Below are positions 45,092-54,851 of a DNA stretch of 64,000 nucleotides, piece by piece. Within the stretch, counting starts at the first letter, position 1; each line of letters starts with the position of its first letter. Where the stretch lies: assembly GCA_963778845.1 (NCBI GenBank), contig CAVZVW010000005.1, forward strand, positions 1-64,000. Direction: 5' to 3'. The translations under genes were made by a program, and so were the position numbers. Origin of the DNA: CAVZVW01 sp963778845. GTDB lineage: Bacteria > Actinomycetota > Actinomycetes > Actinomycetales > Kineosporiaceae. Below the pieces are notes generated by a model. That model saw only the letters and a list, made by a program, of their open reading frames with translations. It made no database searches and had not been told where the DNA came from.

Positions 45092-46320
45092 ATGCCCGTT
45101 CGCCGCGTCGCCCTGCTCACCGCCGGTGGGCTTGCCCCGTGCCTGTCCTCGGCCGTCGGCGGTCTCATCGAGCGCTACACACAGGTGGCCCCCGACATCG
45201 AGATCATCGGCTACCTCGACGGCTACGCGGGGCTGCTCGCCGGTCGGCATCTCGAGGTGACCCCGCAGGTGCGGGCGAACGCGCATCTGCTGCACCGCTT
45301 CGGCGGCAGCCCCATCGGCAACAGCCGCGTGAAGCTGACCAACGTCGCAGGACTGCGTCAAGCGCGGGCTGGTGCAGGAGGGCCAGGACCCGCTGCACGT
45401 GGCCGCCGAGCAGCTGACGCGAGACGGCGTCGACGTCCTGCACACCATCGGCGGCGACGACACCAACACGACGGCCGCCGATCTGGCCGCCTACCTGCAC
45501 TCCAACGGCTACGAGCTGACGGTCGTCGGGCTGCCGAAGACGGTCGACAACGACGTCGTGCCCGATCCGGCAGAGCCTCGGCGCGTGGACGGCCGCCGAG
45601 CAGGGCGCGCTGTTCGCCCGCAACATCATCGCCGAGCACTCCTCGAACCCCCGCATGCTCATCGTGCACGAGGTCATGGGCCGCAACTGCGGCTGGCTGA
45701 CCGCCGCGACGGCCGCGAAGTACCGCGAGTGGCTGCACCGCCCAGGCCTACGCCGGCTTCGGCAACGACGCTGCGGGCTGGGACGTCCACGCCGTGTACG
45801 TCCCCGAGCTCGGCTTCGACATCACCGCCGAGGCGGACCGGCTCAGCGCCGTGATGGACGACGCGGGCTGCGTCAACATCTTCCTGTCCGAGGGGGCCGG
45901 GGTCGACACGATCGTGGAGGAGATGGTCGCTCGCGGCGAGGAGCCGCTGCGCGACGCGTTCGGCCACGTCAAGCTCGACACGATCAACCCCGGGCGCCTG
46001 GTTCGCCAAGCAGTTCGCGAGCCTCGTCGGGGCGGAGAAGACCATGGTGCAGAAGAGCGGCTACTTCTCCCGGTCGGCCGCCGCGAACGCCGAGGACCTC
46101 GCACTCATCCGGCAGTGCACCGACCTCGCGGTCGACGCGGCGCTGCGCGGCGAGAGCGGGGTGATCGGCCAGGACGAGGCGCGCGGACGACGCGCTGCGG
46201 GCCATCGAGTTCCCCCGGATCAAGGGCGGCAAGGCGTTCGACACCGACCAGCCGTGGTTCCAGGACCTGCTCGCCGCGATCGGGCAGCCCAAGGGGCCCC
46301 GCCTGCCTGTCGAGCACTGA
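45092..46320 (+). pseudogene. Pyrophosphate-type 6-phosphofructokinase with five one-base insertions
   Basis: Starting MPVRRVALLTAGGLAPCLS, it keeps all family landmarks: HTIGGDDTNTTAADLAAYL (GGDD, the form seen in PPi-dependent enzymes, not ATP-dependent ones), LPKTVDND (catalytic TxDxD region), EVMGRNCGWLTAATA (the MGR motif) and a normal C-terminus. The five extra bases are near 45353 (A), 45565 (C), 45744 (C), 45990 (G) and 46184 (G). Removing them restores exactly 408 codons with unbroken homology-like sequence. It phosphorylates fructose-6-phosphate. Either the whole gene has uncorrected sequence errors or it is freshly inactivated. Confidence 0.85.
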
Positions 46321-46341
46321 CCCGCTCGAGCACTGACCCGC

Positions 46342-47403
46342 TCAGCGCGGGGCGTCCGGCGCGTCGGGTGCAGGTGGGCGGCAGAGGATCCCGGCCGCGC
46401 CCGGGCCCGCGCCGTGCAGCGCCCACGTCCCGGCGCACCACGGGACCAGCACGGCGTCGCCCCGGTGAACGGGCAGCCGGACGCCGCCGCCGGTGACGAT
46501 CTCGCCCTCACCGGCCAGCACGAGCAGGACGGCGAACCCGGGCTCGACAGCGGCGTCCGAGGATCGCATCCGCTGGGCACGGAAGTAGGGCTGCGCGGCG
46601 TCCGGAAGGGCCCAGGCAAGCGACTCCGCCCACCCTGACGGGTCCGAACCCGCGCCTGGCACGACGTGGCGGGCCACGTCGTCCTCGCTCCACGGCTCGA
46701 GGTCGACGGCGGTCAGGGCGACCTCGAACCCCAGGCCCAGATGGCCGTCGCGGTCACCGTCGACGGCCAGCCCCTCCCACTCCAGCAGGATCGAGAGGTC
46801 GGTCGGCTCCTGGAGCTCCACGACGAAGACGCCCGCGCCGATGAAGTGCGGTGTGCCGGACGGCACGAGGATCCCGTCGCCGGCTCGGACCTCGCGCACC
46901 CGGCACGCCTGGACCAGCCCGGCGCTGTCATGGGCCGCCACCATCGCGGCGACGTCCGCGGCCGGTATCGCCTGCCGGAAGCCGAGGCCGACGACCGCGC
47001 CCGGCTCGGCGTCCACGACGACCCACGCCTCGGTCTTCCCATGGGCGAGCCCGAGGTGCTCCCTGGCGAACCGCCGCGTGGGGTGCAGGTGCACCGGCAG
47101 CCGCTGGCCGGCGTCCAGGAGCTTGACCAGAAGCTCCACGCCCTCGCCGCCGTAGCGCGCCATGTGCTCAGGCCCGAGCCAGGCCTGGGGGTCGGCTCGC
47201 ACCCGGTCACGCAGCACAGTGCCGTCGGGCAGCCGTGACAGCCCCTGCTCGGGCTCGCCGAAGCGGGTGGTGGCGGAGGCGATCCACTCCTCGGGCCGGC
47301 GCGGGCCGCCCGGACCGCCGCGCAGTGCACCGATCCGGTCGCCGCCGAGGTAGAAGTGGTCGAACTGGTTGCTCGGCAGGAGCACGGGGCCGGGACGGGT
47401 CAC
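46342..47403 (-). CDS. manA: Class I mannose-6-phosphate isomerase
   Basis: 353 residues from GTG 47403, which has GGAGG upstream. Zinc-binding and catalytic elements are LPVHLHPTRRFAREHLG (H-x-H), GKTEAWVVVDAEPG (the Glu ligand), and LVPSGTPHFIGAGVFVVELQ (the final His). PTDLSILLEWEG is also typical. It interconverts fructose-6-phosphate and mannose-6-phosphate, the entry to GDP-mannose and so to the GDP-fucose made by Gmd and Fcl. The phosphofructokinase gene converges on it. Confidence 0.85.
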   Translation of the reverse strand: MTRPGPVLLPSNQFDHFYLGGDRIGALRGGPGGPRRPEEWIASATTRFGEPEQGLSRLPDGTVLRDRVRADPQAWLGPEHMARYGGEGVELLVKLLDAGQRLPVHLHPTRRFAREHLGLAHGKTEAWVVVDAEPGAVVGLGFRQAIPAADVAAMVAAHDSAGLVQACRVREVRAGDGILVPSGTPHFIGAGVFVVELQEPTDLSILLEWEGLAVDGDRDGHLGLGFEVALTAVDLEPWSEDDVARHVVPGAGSDPSGWAESLAWALPDAAQPYFRAQRMRSSDAAVEPGFAVLLVLAGEGEIVTGGGVRLPVHRGDAVLVPWCAGTWALHGAGPGAAGILCRPPAPDAPDAPR

Positions 47404-47533
47404 GCTTGACCTCCTGTGACGGCGTTCGGTCGGTCGGGGCGTCGGGTGAGGCGCACACTACGCGGCCGGATCTGAGGCGGGCACCGGACGGGCCCGCCCC
47501 CGGTCGGTCCAGGCCGGTAGCGTCGGCCGTGCC

Positions 47534-49237
47534 ATGACCGCAACTCTCCTCGCCCGCGACCTGGGTGCCGCCCACGGCGACCGGGTCCTGTTCTCCGACC
47601 TCGACCTCGTCGTAGCCCCGGGCGACGTCGTCGGCCTTGTCGGGGCCAACGGAGCGGGCAAGTCCACGCTCCTGCGCATCCTCACCGGGCTGCGCCCTCC
47701 GGACTCAGGGGTCGTCCGCCTCACCCCAGCCGCCGCGACCGTGGGATACCTGCCACAGGAGCCTGACCGGCGCGACGACGAGACGGTCGCCGGCTACCTG
47801 GCTCGGCGCACCGGGGTGGCGCAGGCCCATGCGGACCTGGACGCCGCCGCGCACGCACTCGCCGCTCCGGCAGACGCCGCCGGCCCCCCGGCCGCCGCCG
47901 AGCGCGCGGGGAGCGCAGCCGACGGCGCCGACACCTACTCCCTCGCCCTCGAACGCTGGCTCGCCCTGGGCGGTGCTGACCTCGACGAGCGCAGCGCCGC
48001 GGTCGCGGCCGACCTGGGGCTCGGCGTCGGCCTCGACACCCCCATGACTGCCCTCTCCGGCGGACAGGCGGCCAGGGTCGGGCTGGCGTCCCTGCTGCTG
48101 TCGCGCTACGACGTGTTCGCCCTCGACGAGCCGACCAACGACCTCGATCTGGACGGCCTGGACCGCCTCGAGCGCTTCGTCTCGGGACTGCGTGCCGGCG
48201 CCGTCGTCGTCAGCCACGACCGGGAGTTCCTGGCCCGATGCGTCACGCGCGTCGTGGAGCTCGACCTCGCCCAGCACCAGGTGCGGGTGTTCGGTGGCGG
48301 GTACGCCGCGTACCTGGAGGAGCGCGAGGTGGCCCGGCAGCACGCCCGCCAGCTCTACGAGGACTACGCCGAACGGCGTGACGACCTCACCGAGCGGGCC
48401 CGCAGGCAGCGAGCGTGGATGGAGAAGGGGGTCAGGAACGCCCGCCGCAAGCAGCCGGACAACGACAAGGCCGCACGGAAGTTCCGCACCGAGCAGACCG
48501 AGCAGCAGGCGGCCAAGGCCAGCCAGACCGAGCGCCTCATCGAGCGGCTCGAGGTGGTCGAGGAGCCGCGCAGGGAGTGGCGCCTGCAGATGGAGATCGC
48601 GCCGGCCGCCCGTGCGGGGGCCGTCGTCGCAACGCTGCGCGAGGTCGTCGTCCACCGGGGGTCGTTCACCCTCGGCCCGGTCACGATGCAGGTGGACTGG
48701 GCCGACCGGTTAGCGGTCATCGGCGCGAACGGGTCGGGCAAGTCCACGCTGCTGGCTGCGATGCTGGGGACCCTGCCCGTGCACTCGGGCTCGGCCTCGT
48801 TGGGCCCGGGCGTGGTGGTCGGTGAGATCGACCAGGCACGCTCGCGCTTCGGTGCCACGTCGGCCGGCACGGCCACCCTGCTACGGGCCTTCGCCGAGGC
48901 CGTGCCGGACTGGCCGGAGTCCGACGTGCGGACGCTGCTGGCCAAGTTCGGCCTGACAGCCCAGCACGTGCGGCGCGCGGCCGCGAGCCTGTCGCCGGGC
49001 GAGCGCACGCGGGCGGGGCTGGCACTGCTGCAGGCCCGCGGGGTGAACCTGCTGGTGCTCGACGAGCCCACCAACCACCTGGACCTGCCCGCGATCGAGC
49101 AGCTGGAGCAGGCGCTGGACAGCTTCGCGGGCACACTGGTCCTGGTCAGCCACGACCGGCGGCTGCTCTCCGACGTCCACCTCACACGGCGGATCGCGGT
49201 GGAAGCCGGCAGGGTGCGCGAGCTGGCCGCCCCGTGA
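47534..49237 (+). CDS. ABC-F family ATP-binding protein
   Basis: 567 residues with two nucleotide-binding domains and no membrane helices. The first has GLVGANGAGKSTLLRIL, ALSGGQAARVGLASLLLS and FALDEPTNDLDLDGL. A charged linker (DDLTERARRQRAWMEKGV, then ARRKQPDNDKAARKFRTEQ) follows. The second has AVIGANGSGKSTLLAAML, SLSPGERTRAGLALLQ and LVLDEPTNHLDLPAIEQ. This is the ABC-F plan, used in ribosome rescue, translation control and antibiotic resistance. Its stop overlaps the start of the RecQ gene (GTGA). Confidence 0.9.
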   Translation: MTATLLARDLGAAHGDRVLFSDLDLVVAPGDVVGLVGANGAGKSTLLRILTGLRPPDSGVVRLTPAAATVGYLPQEPDRRDDETVAGYLARRTGVAQAHADLDAAAHALAAPADAAGPPAAAERAGSAADGADTYSLALERWLALGGADLDERSAAVAADLGLGVGLDTPMTALSGGQAARVGLASLLLSRYDVFALDEPTNDLDLDGLDRLERFVSGLRAGAVVVSHDREFLARCVTRVVELDLAQHQVRVFGGGYAAYLEEREVARQHARQLYEDYAERRDDLTERARRQRAWMEKGVRNARRKQPDNDKAARKFRTEQTEQQAAKASQTERLIERLEVVEEPRREWRLQMEIAPAARAGAVVATLREVVVHRGSFTLGPVTMQVDWADRLAVIGANGSGKSTLLAAMLGTLPVHSGSASLGPGVVVGEIDQARSRFGATSAGTATLLRAFAEAVPDWPESDVRTLLAKFGLTAQHVRRAAASLSPGERTRAGLALLQARGVNLLVLDEPTNHLDLPAIEQLEQALDSFAGTLVLVSHDRRLLSDVHLTRRIAVEAGRVRELAAP

Positions 49238-51417
49238 CCGACACCACTCCGACGACTGACAGCCGCGCCCCGGCGCTCGCCGCCCTGCGAGCACTCGTCG
49301 GCCGTGACGACGTCACGTTCCGCGACGGTCAGTGGGAGGCCGTCTGCGACCTCGTCGACCACCACCGCCGGGCGCTCGTCGTCCAGCGCACCGGCTGGGG
49401 CAAGTCGGCGGTCTACTTCGTCGCGACCCGGTTGCTGCGCGACGCCGGTCTCGGGCCCACACTCATCGTCTCCCCGCTGCTGGCGCTCATGCGCGACCAG
49501 GTCGCGGCCGCCCGGCGGGCCGGGGTGCGTGCGGTCACCATGAACTCGGCGAACACGCACGAGTGGGAGGACGTCGCCGAGGCCCTGGCCGCCGACGAGG
49601 TCGACGTGCTGCTGGTCAGCCCGGAACGGCTGAACAACCCGCGCTTCCGCACCGAGCTGCTGCCGGGCCTGGCCGCCCGCCTCGGGTTGCTGGTCGTGGA
49701 CGAGGCCCACTGCATCAGCGACTGGGGGCACGACTTCCGTCCGGACTACCGCCGCATCCGCGACCTGCTCGCCGACCTGCCGGCGGGCACGCCGGTGCTG
49801 GCCACCACCGCGACGGCGAACGCCCGCGTCGTCGCCGACGTCGCCGACCAGCTCGGGACGGGCGGGCGGGACGTCGCCACGCACCGCGGCGCCCTGGCCC
49901 GGCCGAGCCTGCGGCTGGGTGTGCTCGACCTCGGCCCGGCCCAGGACCGGCTCGCCTGGCTCGTGGCCCACCTCGGCGACCTCGCCGGGAGCGGGATCGT
50001 CTACGCCCTCACCGTCTCCGCCACCGAGGACGCCGCCGCCCTGCTGGCCGCCGCCGGTCACGATGTTCGCGCCTACACCGGCCGAACCGACACGGCCGAG
50101 CGCGAGCAGGCCGAGGACGCGTTGCGCCGCAACGACATCAAGGCACTGGTCGCCACGAGCGCGCTCGGCATGGGCTTCGACAAGCCGGACCTCGGGTTCG
50201 TGATCCACCTCGGCGCCCCCGCCTCGCCGGTGGCGTACTACCAGCAGGTCGGCCGGGCCGGCCGCGCCGTCGAGAGCGCCGACGTGCTGCTGCTGCCAGG
50301 CGTGGAGGACCGCGACATCTGGGCCTACTTCGCGACCGCCACGATGCCTCGGCCCGACCAGGCCGAGGCCGTGCTCGGTGCGCTGGCCACGGCGACGCGC
50401 CCGATGTCCACGGCGGGCCTCGAGACGGTGACGGACGTGCGCCGCACCCGCCTGGAGCTGCTGCTGAAGGTGCTCGACGTGGACGGCGCCGTCGAGCGCG
50501 TGCCGGGCGGCTGGCAGGGCACGGGGCGCCCCTGGCGGTTCGACGCACCGCGATACGCCCGCGTCGCGCAGGCGCGGCGGGACGAGGCCGCCGCGATGCT
50601 GGCCTACCAGCGAGGTGCGGGGTGCCGCATGCGCTTCCTCGCCGAGGCTCTCGACGACCCCTCCGCGAGCGACTGCGGGCGCTGCGACTCCTGTGCCGGA
50701 CCCTGGTACCCCACCGCGGTGCCGGACGCCGCGCGGGCCAGAGCCGACGAGAGGCTGCGGCGCGTGGGGGTCCCGGTGCCCGCGCGCGGGCAGTGGCCGG
50801 CGGGCATGGACCGCCTCGGCGTGCCCGCCAAGGGCCGCATCGCCGGAGAGGAGCAGGTGGCCGAGGGCCGTGTCCTCGCCAGGCTGACCGACCTCGGGTG
50901 GGGTCAACGCCTGCGGACCCTCCTGGGTGCGAGCTCCACGGCCGGCGACGCGCTCGCGGAGGCACCGGGCCGGCGCGTCGACGCGCCTGCGGACCCAGCT
51001 CTCCTCTCGGCCTGCGTTGCGGTGCTGCGCGACTGGGACTGGGCGGCGCGGCCCGCGGCCGTCGCCGCGGTGCCGAGCCGGCACGCCGCGGAGCTGGTCA
51101 CCTCGGTGGCGCGGCACCTGGCGGACGTGGGGCGCCTGGAGTGGCTGGGGCCGCTCGTCCCGGCCCAGGACGCTGGAGGCGTCGTCGGCCCGCGCGGGAG
51201 GCCGGGCGGCAACAGCGCCCATCGCCTCGCCGGGGTGTGGGAGGCCTTCGAGGTGCCGCCCGCGATGGCTGAGGCGCTCGCACGTCTCGATGGCGGCCCG
51301 GTGCTGCTGGTCGACGACCTGGTCGACTCACGGTGGACCATGACGGTCGCCGGCCGGGCGCTGCGGTTGGCAGGTGCGGCCAGCGTGCTGCCCTTCGCCC
51401 TGGCCGCCGCCGGCTAG
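49234..51417 (+). CDS. RecQ-family DNA helicase with a C-terminal phosphoribosyltransferase-like segment
   Basis: 727 residues from GTG 49234. Helicase motifs are QRTGWGKSAVYFVATRLL (motif I), VSPLLALMRDQ (Ia), VVDEAHCISDWGHDFRPDY (DEAH plus the RecQ aromatic loop) and LATTATANARVVADVADQLG (III). ATSALGMGFDKPDLGFVIHL and YYQQVGRAGRA are V and VI. A Cys set, CRMRFLAEALDD, then CGRCDSC, binds zinc. The last 40 residues read GPVLLVDDLVDSRWTMTVAG, a PRPP-binding loop of PRTases (V-L-x-V-D-D). No HRDC domain is evident. It unwinds DNA for repair or recombination. It sits between the ABC-F and ligase genes. Confidence 0.88.
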   Translation: MTDTTPTTDSRAPALAALRALVGRDDVTFRDGQWEAVCDLVDHHRRALVVQRTGWGKSAVYFVATRLLRDAGLGPTLIVSPLLALMRDQVAAARRAGVRAVTMNSANTHEWEDVAEALAADEVDVLLVSPERLNNPRFRTELLPGLAARLGLLVVDEAHCISDWGHDFRPDYRRIRDLLADLPAGTPVLATTATANARVVADVADQLGTGGRDVATHRGALARPSLRLGVLDLGPAQDRLAWLVAHLGDLAGSGIVYALTVSATEDAAALLAAAGHDVRAYTGRTDTAEREQAEDALRRNDIKALVATSALGMGFDKPDLGFVIHLGAPASPVAYYQQVGRAGRAVESADVLLLPGVEDRDIWAYFATATMPRPDQAEAVLGALATATRPMSTAGLETVTDVRRTRLELLLKVLDVDGAVERVPGGWQGTGRPWRFDAPRYARVAQARRDEAAAMLAYQRGAGCRMRFLAEALDDPSASDCGRCDSCAGPWYPTAVPDAARARADERLRRVGVPVPARGQWPAGMDRLGVPAKGRIAGEEQVAEGRVLARLTDLGWGQRLRTLLGASSTAGDALAEAPGRRVDAPADPALLSACVAVLRDWDWAARPAAVAAVPSRHAAELVTSVARHLADVGRLEWLGPLVPAQDAGGVVGPRGRPGGNSAHRLAGVWEAFEVPPAMAEALARLDGGPVLLVDDLVDSRWTMTVAGRALRLAGAASVLPFALAAAG

Positions 51418-51485
51418 CCGGCTACCTCGCCGGGCGGCCGGGTCGGGTGGTCGTGCCCGTCGGTGGCGGCGGCCAGAATGGCCCG

Positions 51486-53067
51486 ATGCTGATCGTCGAC
51501 GTCGCCGCCACCTCCGACGCTGTCGCGGCCACGTCGGGACGGCGCGCGAAGGTCGACCTGCTCGCCGCCTGCCTGCGGGCGGCGGCCCCCGACGAGGTGG
51601 CCATCGTGACCGCGTGGCTGAGCGGGCAGCCGCGACAGCGCCGCACCGGCCTCGGCTGGGCGTCGCTGCAGAACGTGCCGCCGCCGGCGACGGTCGCCCG
51701 GCTGTCCGTCGTGGAGGTGGACGCCGCCTTCGAGGCCGCGCAGCAGGCGGGCGGCGCGGGGTCGCAGGTCGTGCGCCGCGACGTCCTGCTCGGGCTCCTC
51801 GCCTCGGCGACCGAGCCCGAGCAGCGGCTGATCGCCGGCCTCGTCGCCGGCGAGCTTCGGCACGGTGCACAGGCCGGCCTGGTGCTGGATGCCGTGGCGA
51901 CCGCGGCCGTCGTCCCCGTCGAGGCTGTGCGCCGGGCCGTGACGCTCACGGGTGATCTCCCGGCGGTGGCCGTGCGGGCCCTGGCGCAAGGCGAGGCTGG
52001 TCTGCGTGCCTTCGGGCTGCGCGTCGGTCGGCCCCTCTCGCCGATGCTGGCACAGTCCGCGCCCGACCTCGCCGAGGCCCTGCAGCGCACCGGGGCGGCC
52101 GGTGTGGAGTGGAAGCTGGACGGGGTCCGGGTGCAGGTGCACCGCGACGGCATGGACGTCGCCGTGTTCACGCGCACGCTGGACGACGTCACGGCGCGCC
52201 ACCCGGAGGTGGTCGAGGCGACGCTGGCCCTCCCGGTGCGCTCGTCGGTCCTCGACGGCGAGGTCATCGCCCTGCGCCCCGACGGCCGGCCTCGGCCCTT
52301 CCAGGTCACGGCCTCTCGCGCCGCTCGTCAGGGCGGGCCGGCCGCGGCCGGCACCCCGCTGACGACCGTGCTTCTTCGACGCCCTCCACGTCGACGGGGT
52401 CGACCTCGTCGACCGTGACGGGCGAGAGCGCCGAGCCGTGCTCGAGTCGCTGGCGCCGACGCCAGGGCTGCCGGGCGAGGTCGGCCTGCTGGTCCCGCGC
52501 CACGTGGTGGACGACCCGGACGACGCCGACCAGCGAGCCGCCGCCGGTGTGTTCGCAGCCGCCGCACTGGCGCGCGGCCACGAGGGCGTCGTCGTCAAGG
52601 GACTGGACGCCACCTATGCGATGGGGCGCCGGGGCGCTGGGTGGGTCAAGGTGAAGCCGAGGCTGACCCTGGACCTGGTGATCCTCGCAGCCGAGTGGGG
52701 CCACGGCCGTCGTTCCGGGTGGCTGTCGAACCTGCACCTTGGGGCACGCGACCCCGACGGGGCATACGGCGAGCCCGGCGGGTTCGTGATGTTGGGCAAG
52801 ACGTTCAAGGGGCTCACCGACGCCATGCTCGCGTGGCAGACCCAGCGCCTTCAGGAGCTCGCGGTGGCGTCGACGCAGTGGCGCATCGACGTTCGACCCG
52901 AGCTCGTGGTCGAGGTCGCCTTCGACGGAGTGCAGACGTCGCCGCGCTACCCGGCGGGAATGGCGCTGCGGTTCGCGAGGGTCGTCGCGCACCGACCGGA
53001 CAAGCCTGCGGGCGAGACGGACACCGTCGGCGCGGTTCGCGCGCACCACGACGACGGGTCCGGCTAG
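51486..53067 (+). CDS. ATP-dependent DNA ligase, one frameshift
   Basis: ATG 51486. It begins with a helical N-terminal domain (MLIVDVAATSDAVAATSG). The adenylation site is VEWKLDGVRVQVHRDG, with the nucleophilic lysine of K-x-D-G. SVLDGEVIALRPDG is motif III and GHEGVVVKGLD motif IV. WVKVKPRLTLDLVILAAEWG is motif V. Near 52371 one C is inserted (GTGCTTC for GTGTTC), breaking TTVFFDALHVDGVDL. Removing it leaves 527 codons. It seals nicks with ATP and belongs to the archaeal/actinobacterial LigB-like group. It directly follows recQ (69 bases). Confidence 0.88.
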
Positions 53068-53151
53068 CCCGGGATCTGGGCGGGTCGCGGGTGCCACGGC
53101 TCACGCGAGTCGACGCGCACCTGGAGGTGTCAGGCGGCACGCGCACGCCTG

Positions 53152-54675
53152 TCAGGCGGCGCCGGTGTTGTGGGTGGAGGCCGCGGGGGGGTGGGCTGGG
53201 GGTCCGGTTTCGGGTGGTGGGGCGTGGGTGTCGGTGGGGGTGGGCCAGTCGTGGGGGTCGGTGGGGTAGGTGTGCCCGGTCGGGGTGGTCCAGGTGAGGC
53301 GGCCGTGGTCGTCTTGGTCCAGCCGCCAGCGGGTGTGGGTCTTCAGCCGGTGGTGTCGTCGGCACAGGCAGGCCAGGTTGGTCAGGGTGGTCTGGCCCTG
53401 CGGGTAGGCCAGGGTGTGGTCGAGGTCGCACTGGTGGGCCGGTCGCCGGCAGCCGGGGAAGCGGCAGGTCCGGTCGCGGACCGCGACCAGCTCAGCCAGC
53501 CAGGGCGGGGGCCGGTAGGTCGCGGTGGTGGTGGCGGCCGCGGTGGCCTCGCCACCCACCCCGATCAGCCGCCAGGCCGCTCCCGCGGCCAGTGCCCGCA
53601 GGGCCGCCGCCCGGGCCACCTGGGCGGCCACCGGGCCCTGCATCGCCAGCTCACCGGGTGCGGTCCCGCCGGTCAGCAGGGTGTCGAAGGGCACGGTGAT
53701 GTTCACCAACGCCCCCAACCGGGCGCGCCCCCCACCGGCCCGGGTCGCACCCGCCCGGGTCGCACCGGCACCGGACCCGGCAGCGGCACCGCTGGTCTGG
53801 CCCGTCCCACCACCGGTCTGGCCCGTGCCTGCGGGCCGGCCGGTGCTCGTGGTGGCCTCCTCGCAGAGCAGGTCGACGAACACATCGGCGCGGGCCTCAT
53901 CGATCGTGCGAACCGCCCCTCGACCCTGACCAGTCTGGTCGGTGGGGCTGGTGTCGGTGGGGGTGGGGGTGTCGGTGAGGTGGTGGGCCAGGTCGCTGAG
54001 GTGGGCCCACGCGCAGGTGGCCTCATCCGCGCCCAGGACCGCACCCAGCTCGCTCATCCCCTGCCCCAGCGGGCGCAGCCACACCCGCCGACCCCGCCGC
54101 GCCCGGGCGTGGGCCCTACCCGCCGCGGCCGGGTCGGCGGCCAGCACCGCGGCCCGCACCCGGTGCGCCAACCGCCCCCACGTCCAGGTCCGCGCCCGCG
54201 GCAGCAGCTCGGCGACCACCCGCGCGGCCACCTGCGGGGCCAGCACCGCGGTCTCCTCCACCAGCAGCCCCGCCCGCGAGACATCGGTGCGGCCCTCGGC
54301 CAGGGCCACCCCCAGCATCGGCAGGTGCCCGTGCACCGCCAACGCCAACCCCACCCGCCGGCACGCCGCGGCCACCGACACCCCCAACGCCGCGGCCACC
54401 TCCTCCGGCAGGCACTCCCACACGGTGTCCTCGCCGGCATAGTCGGGCACCCGCGCCCGCGCGTAGGCCAGCCGGGCCTCCTCCCGCCGCCCCAGCTCCG
54501 CGACCACCTCCAGCCCGGCCAGCTCCACGCGGGCCTTGAGCAGCTCCAACCCCTGCAACCGGGCCACCAACCCATGATCACTCGTGTCCGCGCACACCAC
54601 CGCGGCGTCCACCCCCGCGTCCAACGCGGCGGCCAACCCGGACAACCCGGCCGGCCACGCCTCGACGTCGAACAT
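53152..54675 (-). CDS. DUF222 (13E12 repeat family) HNH endonuclease
   Basis: 507 residues. The DUF222 N-terminal part, LQGLELLKARVELAGLEVVA to DVSRAGLLVEETAVLAPQVA, is helical. The HNH module at the C-terminus reads VRDRTCRFPGCRRPAHQCDL, then DHTLAYPQGQTTLTNLACLC and RRHHRLKTHTRWR, with C-x2-C, D-H and H-H-R-x-K-T. The middle is an Ala/Thr/Gly-rich linker. An SOS box lies 12 bases upstream of the ATG. 13E12 proteins are nucleases of unknown target, repeated in actinobacterial genomes. It is very GC-rich and skewed, like other family members. Confidence 0.9.
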   Translation of the reverse strand: MFDVEAWPAGLSGLAAALDAGVDAAVVCADTSDHGLVARLQGLELLKARVELAGLEVVAELGRREEARLAYARARVPDYAGEDTVWECLPEEVAAALGVSVAAACRRVGLALAVHGHLPMLGVALAEGRTDVSRAGLLVEETAVLAPQVAARVVAELLPRARTWTWGRLAHRVRAAVLAADPAAAGRAHARARRGRRVWLRPLGQGMSELGAVLGADEATCAWAHLSDLAHHLTDTPTPTDTSPTDQTGQGRGAVRTIDEARADVFVDLLCEEATTSTGRPAGTGQTGGGTGQTSGAAAGSGAGATRAGATRAGGGRARLGALVNITVPFDTLLTGGTAPGELAMQGPVAAQVARAAALRALAAGAAWRLIGVGGEATAAATTTATYRPPPWLAELVAVRDRTCRFPGCRRPAHQCDLDHTLAYPQGQTTLTNLACLCRRHHRLKTHTRWRLDQDDHGRLTWTTPTGHTYPTDPHDWPTPTDTHAPPPETGPPAHPPAASTHNTGAA

Positions 54676-54687
54676 CCCCCCACCCTA

Positions 54688-54703
54688 TCGAACACCAGTT
54701 CGA
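54688..54703 (-). promoter_or_regulatory. LexA SOS box upstream of the DUF222-HNH gene
   Basis: TCGAAC-ACCA-GTTCGA is a perfect palindrome with the actinobacterial LexA consensus TCGAAC-N4-GTTCGA. It lies 12 bases before the start codon, so repressor bound there should block transcription until the SOS response. Confidence 0.75.
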
Positions 54704-54851
54704 CCAACAACCCACCAGTCCCCCACCTGTGGACGAAACCCCTTGCAGCACAACGCGAACCGCACGCCCACGCCCCGACCGCACGGCAGGCAGGACGAGC
54801 CCGCTCAAGACCGAGACCGGGTGCCGGCCGTCCTCGAAGCCGGAACGAGCC

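Noticed and set aside
45092..46320. Programmed frameshifting in the phosphofructokinase gene
   Set aside because: Five separate +1 sites without slippery sequences or stimulating structures is not a known kind of recoding. Sequence error or recent inactivation is far simpler.
47534..49237. Antibiotic-resistance ABC-F protein
   Set aside because: The sequence is a general ABC-F without features I can tie to a resistance subgroup, and it is coupled to recQ.
48364..51222. A minus-strand ORF of 952 codons opposite the ABC-F and RecQ genes
   Set aside because: No motif is present, while the plus strand carries complete ABC-F and RecQ signatures with a coupled GTGA overlap.
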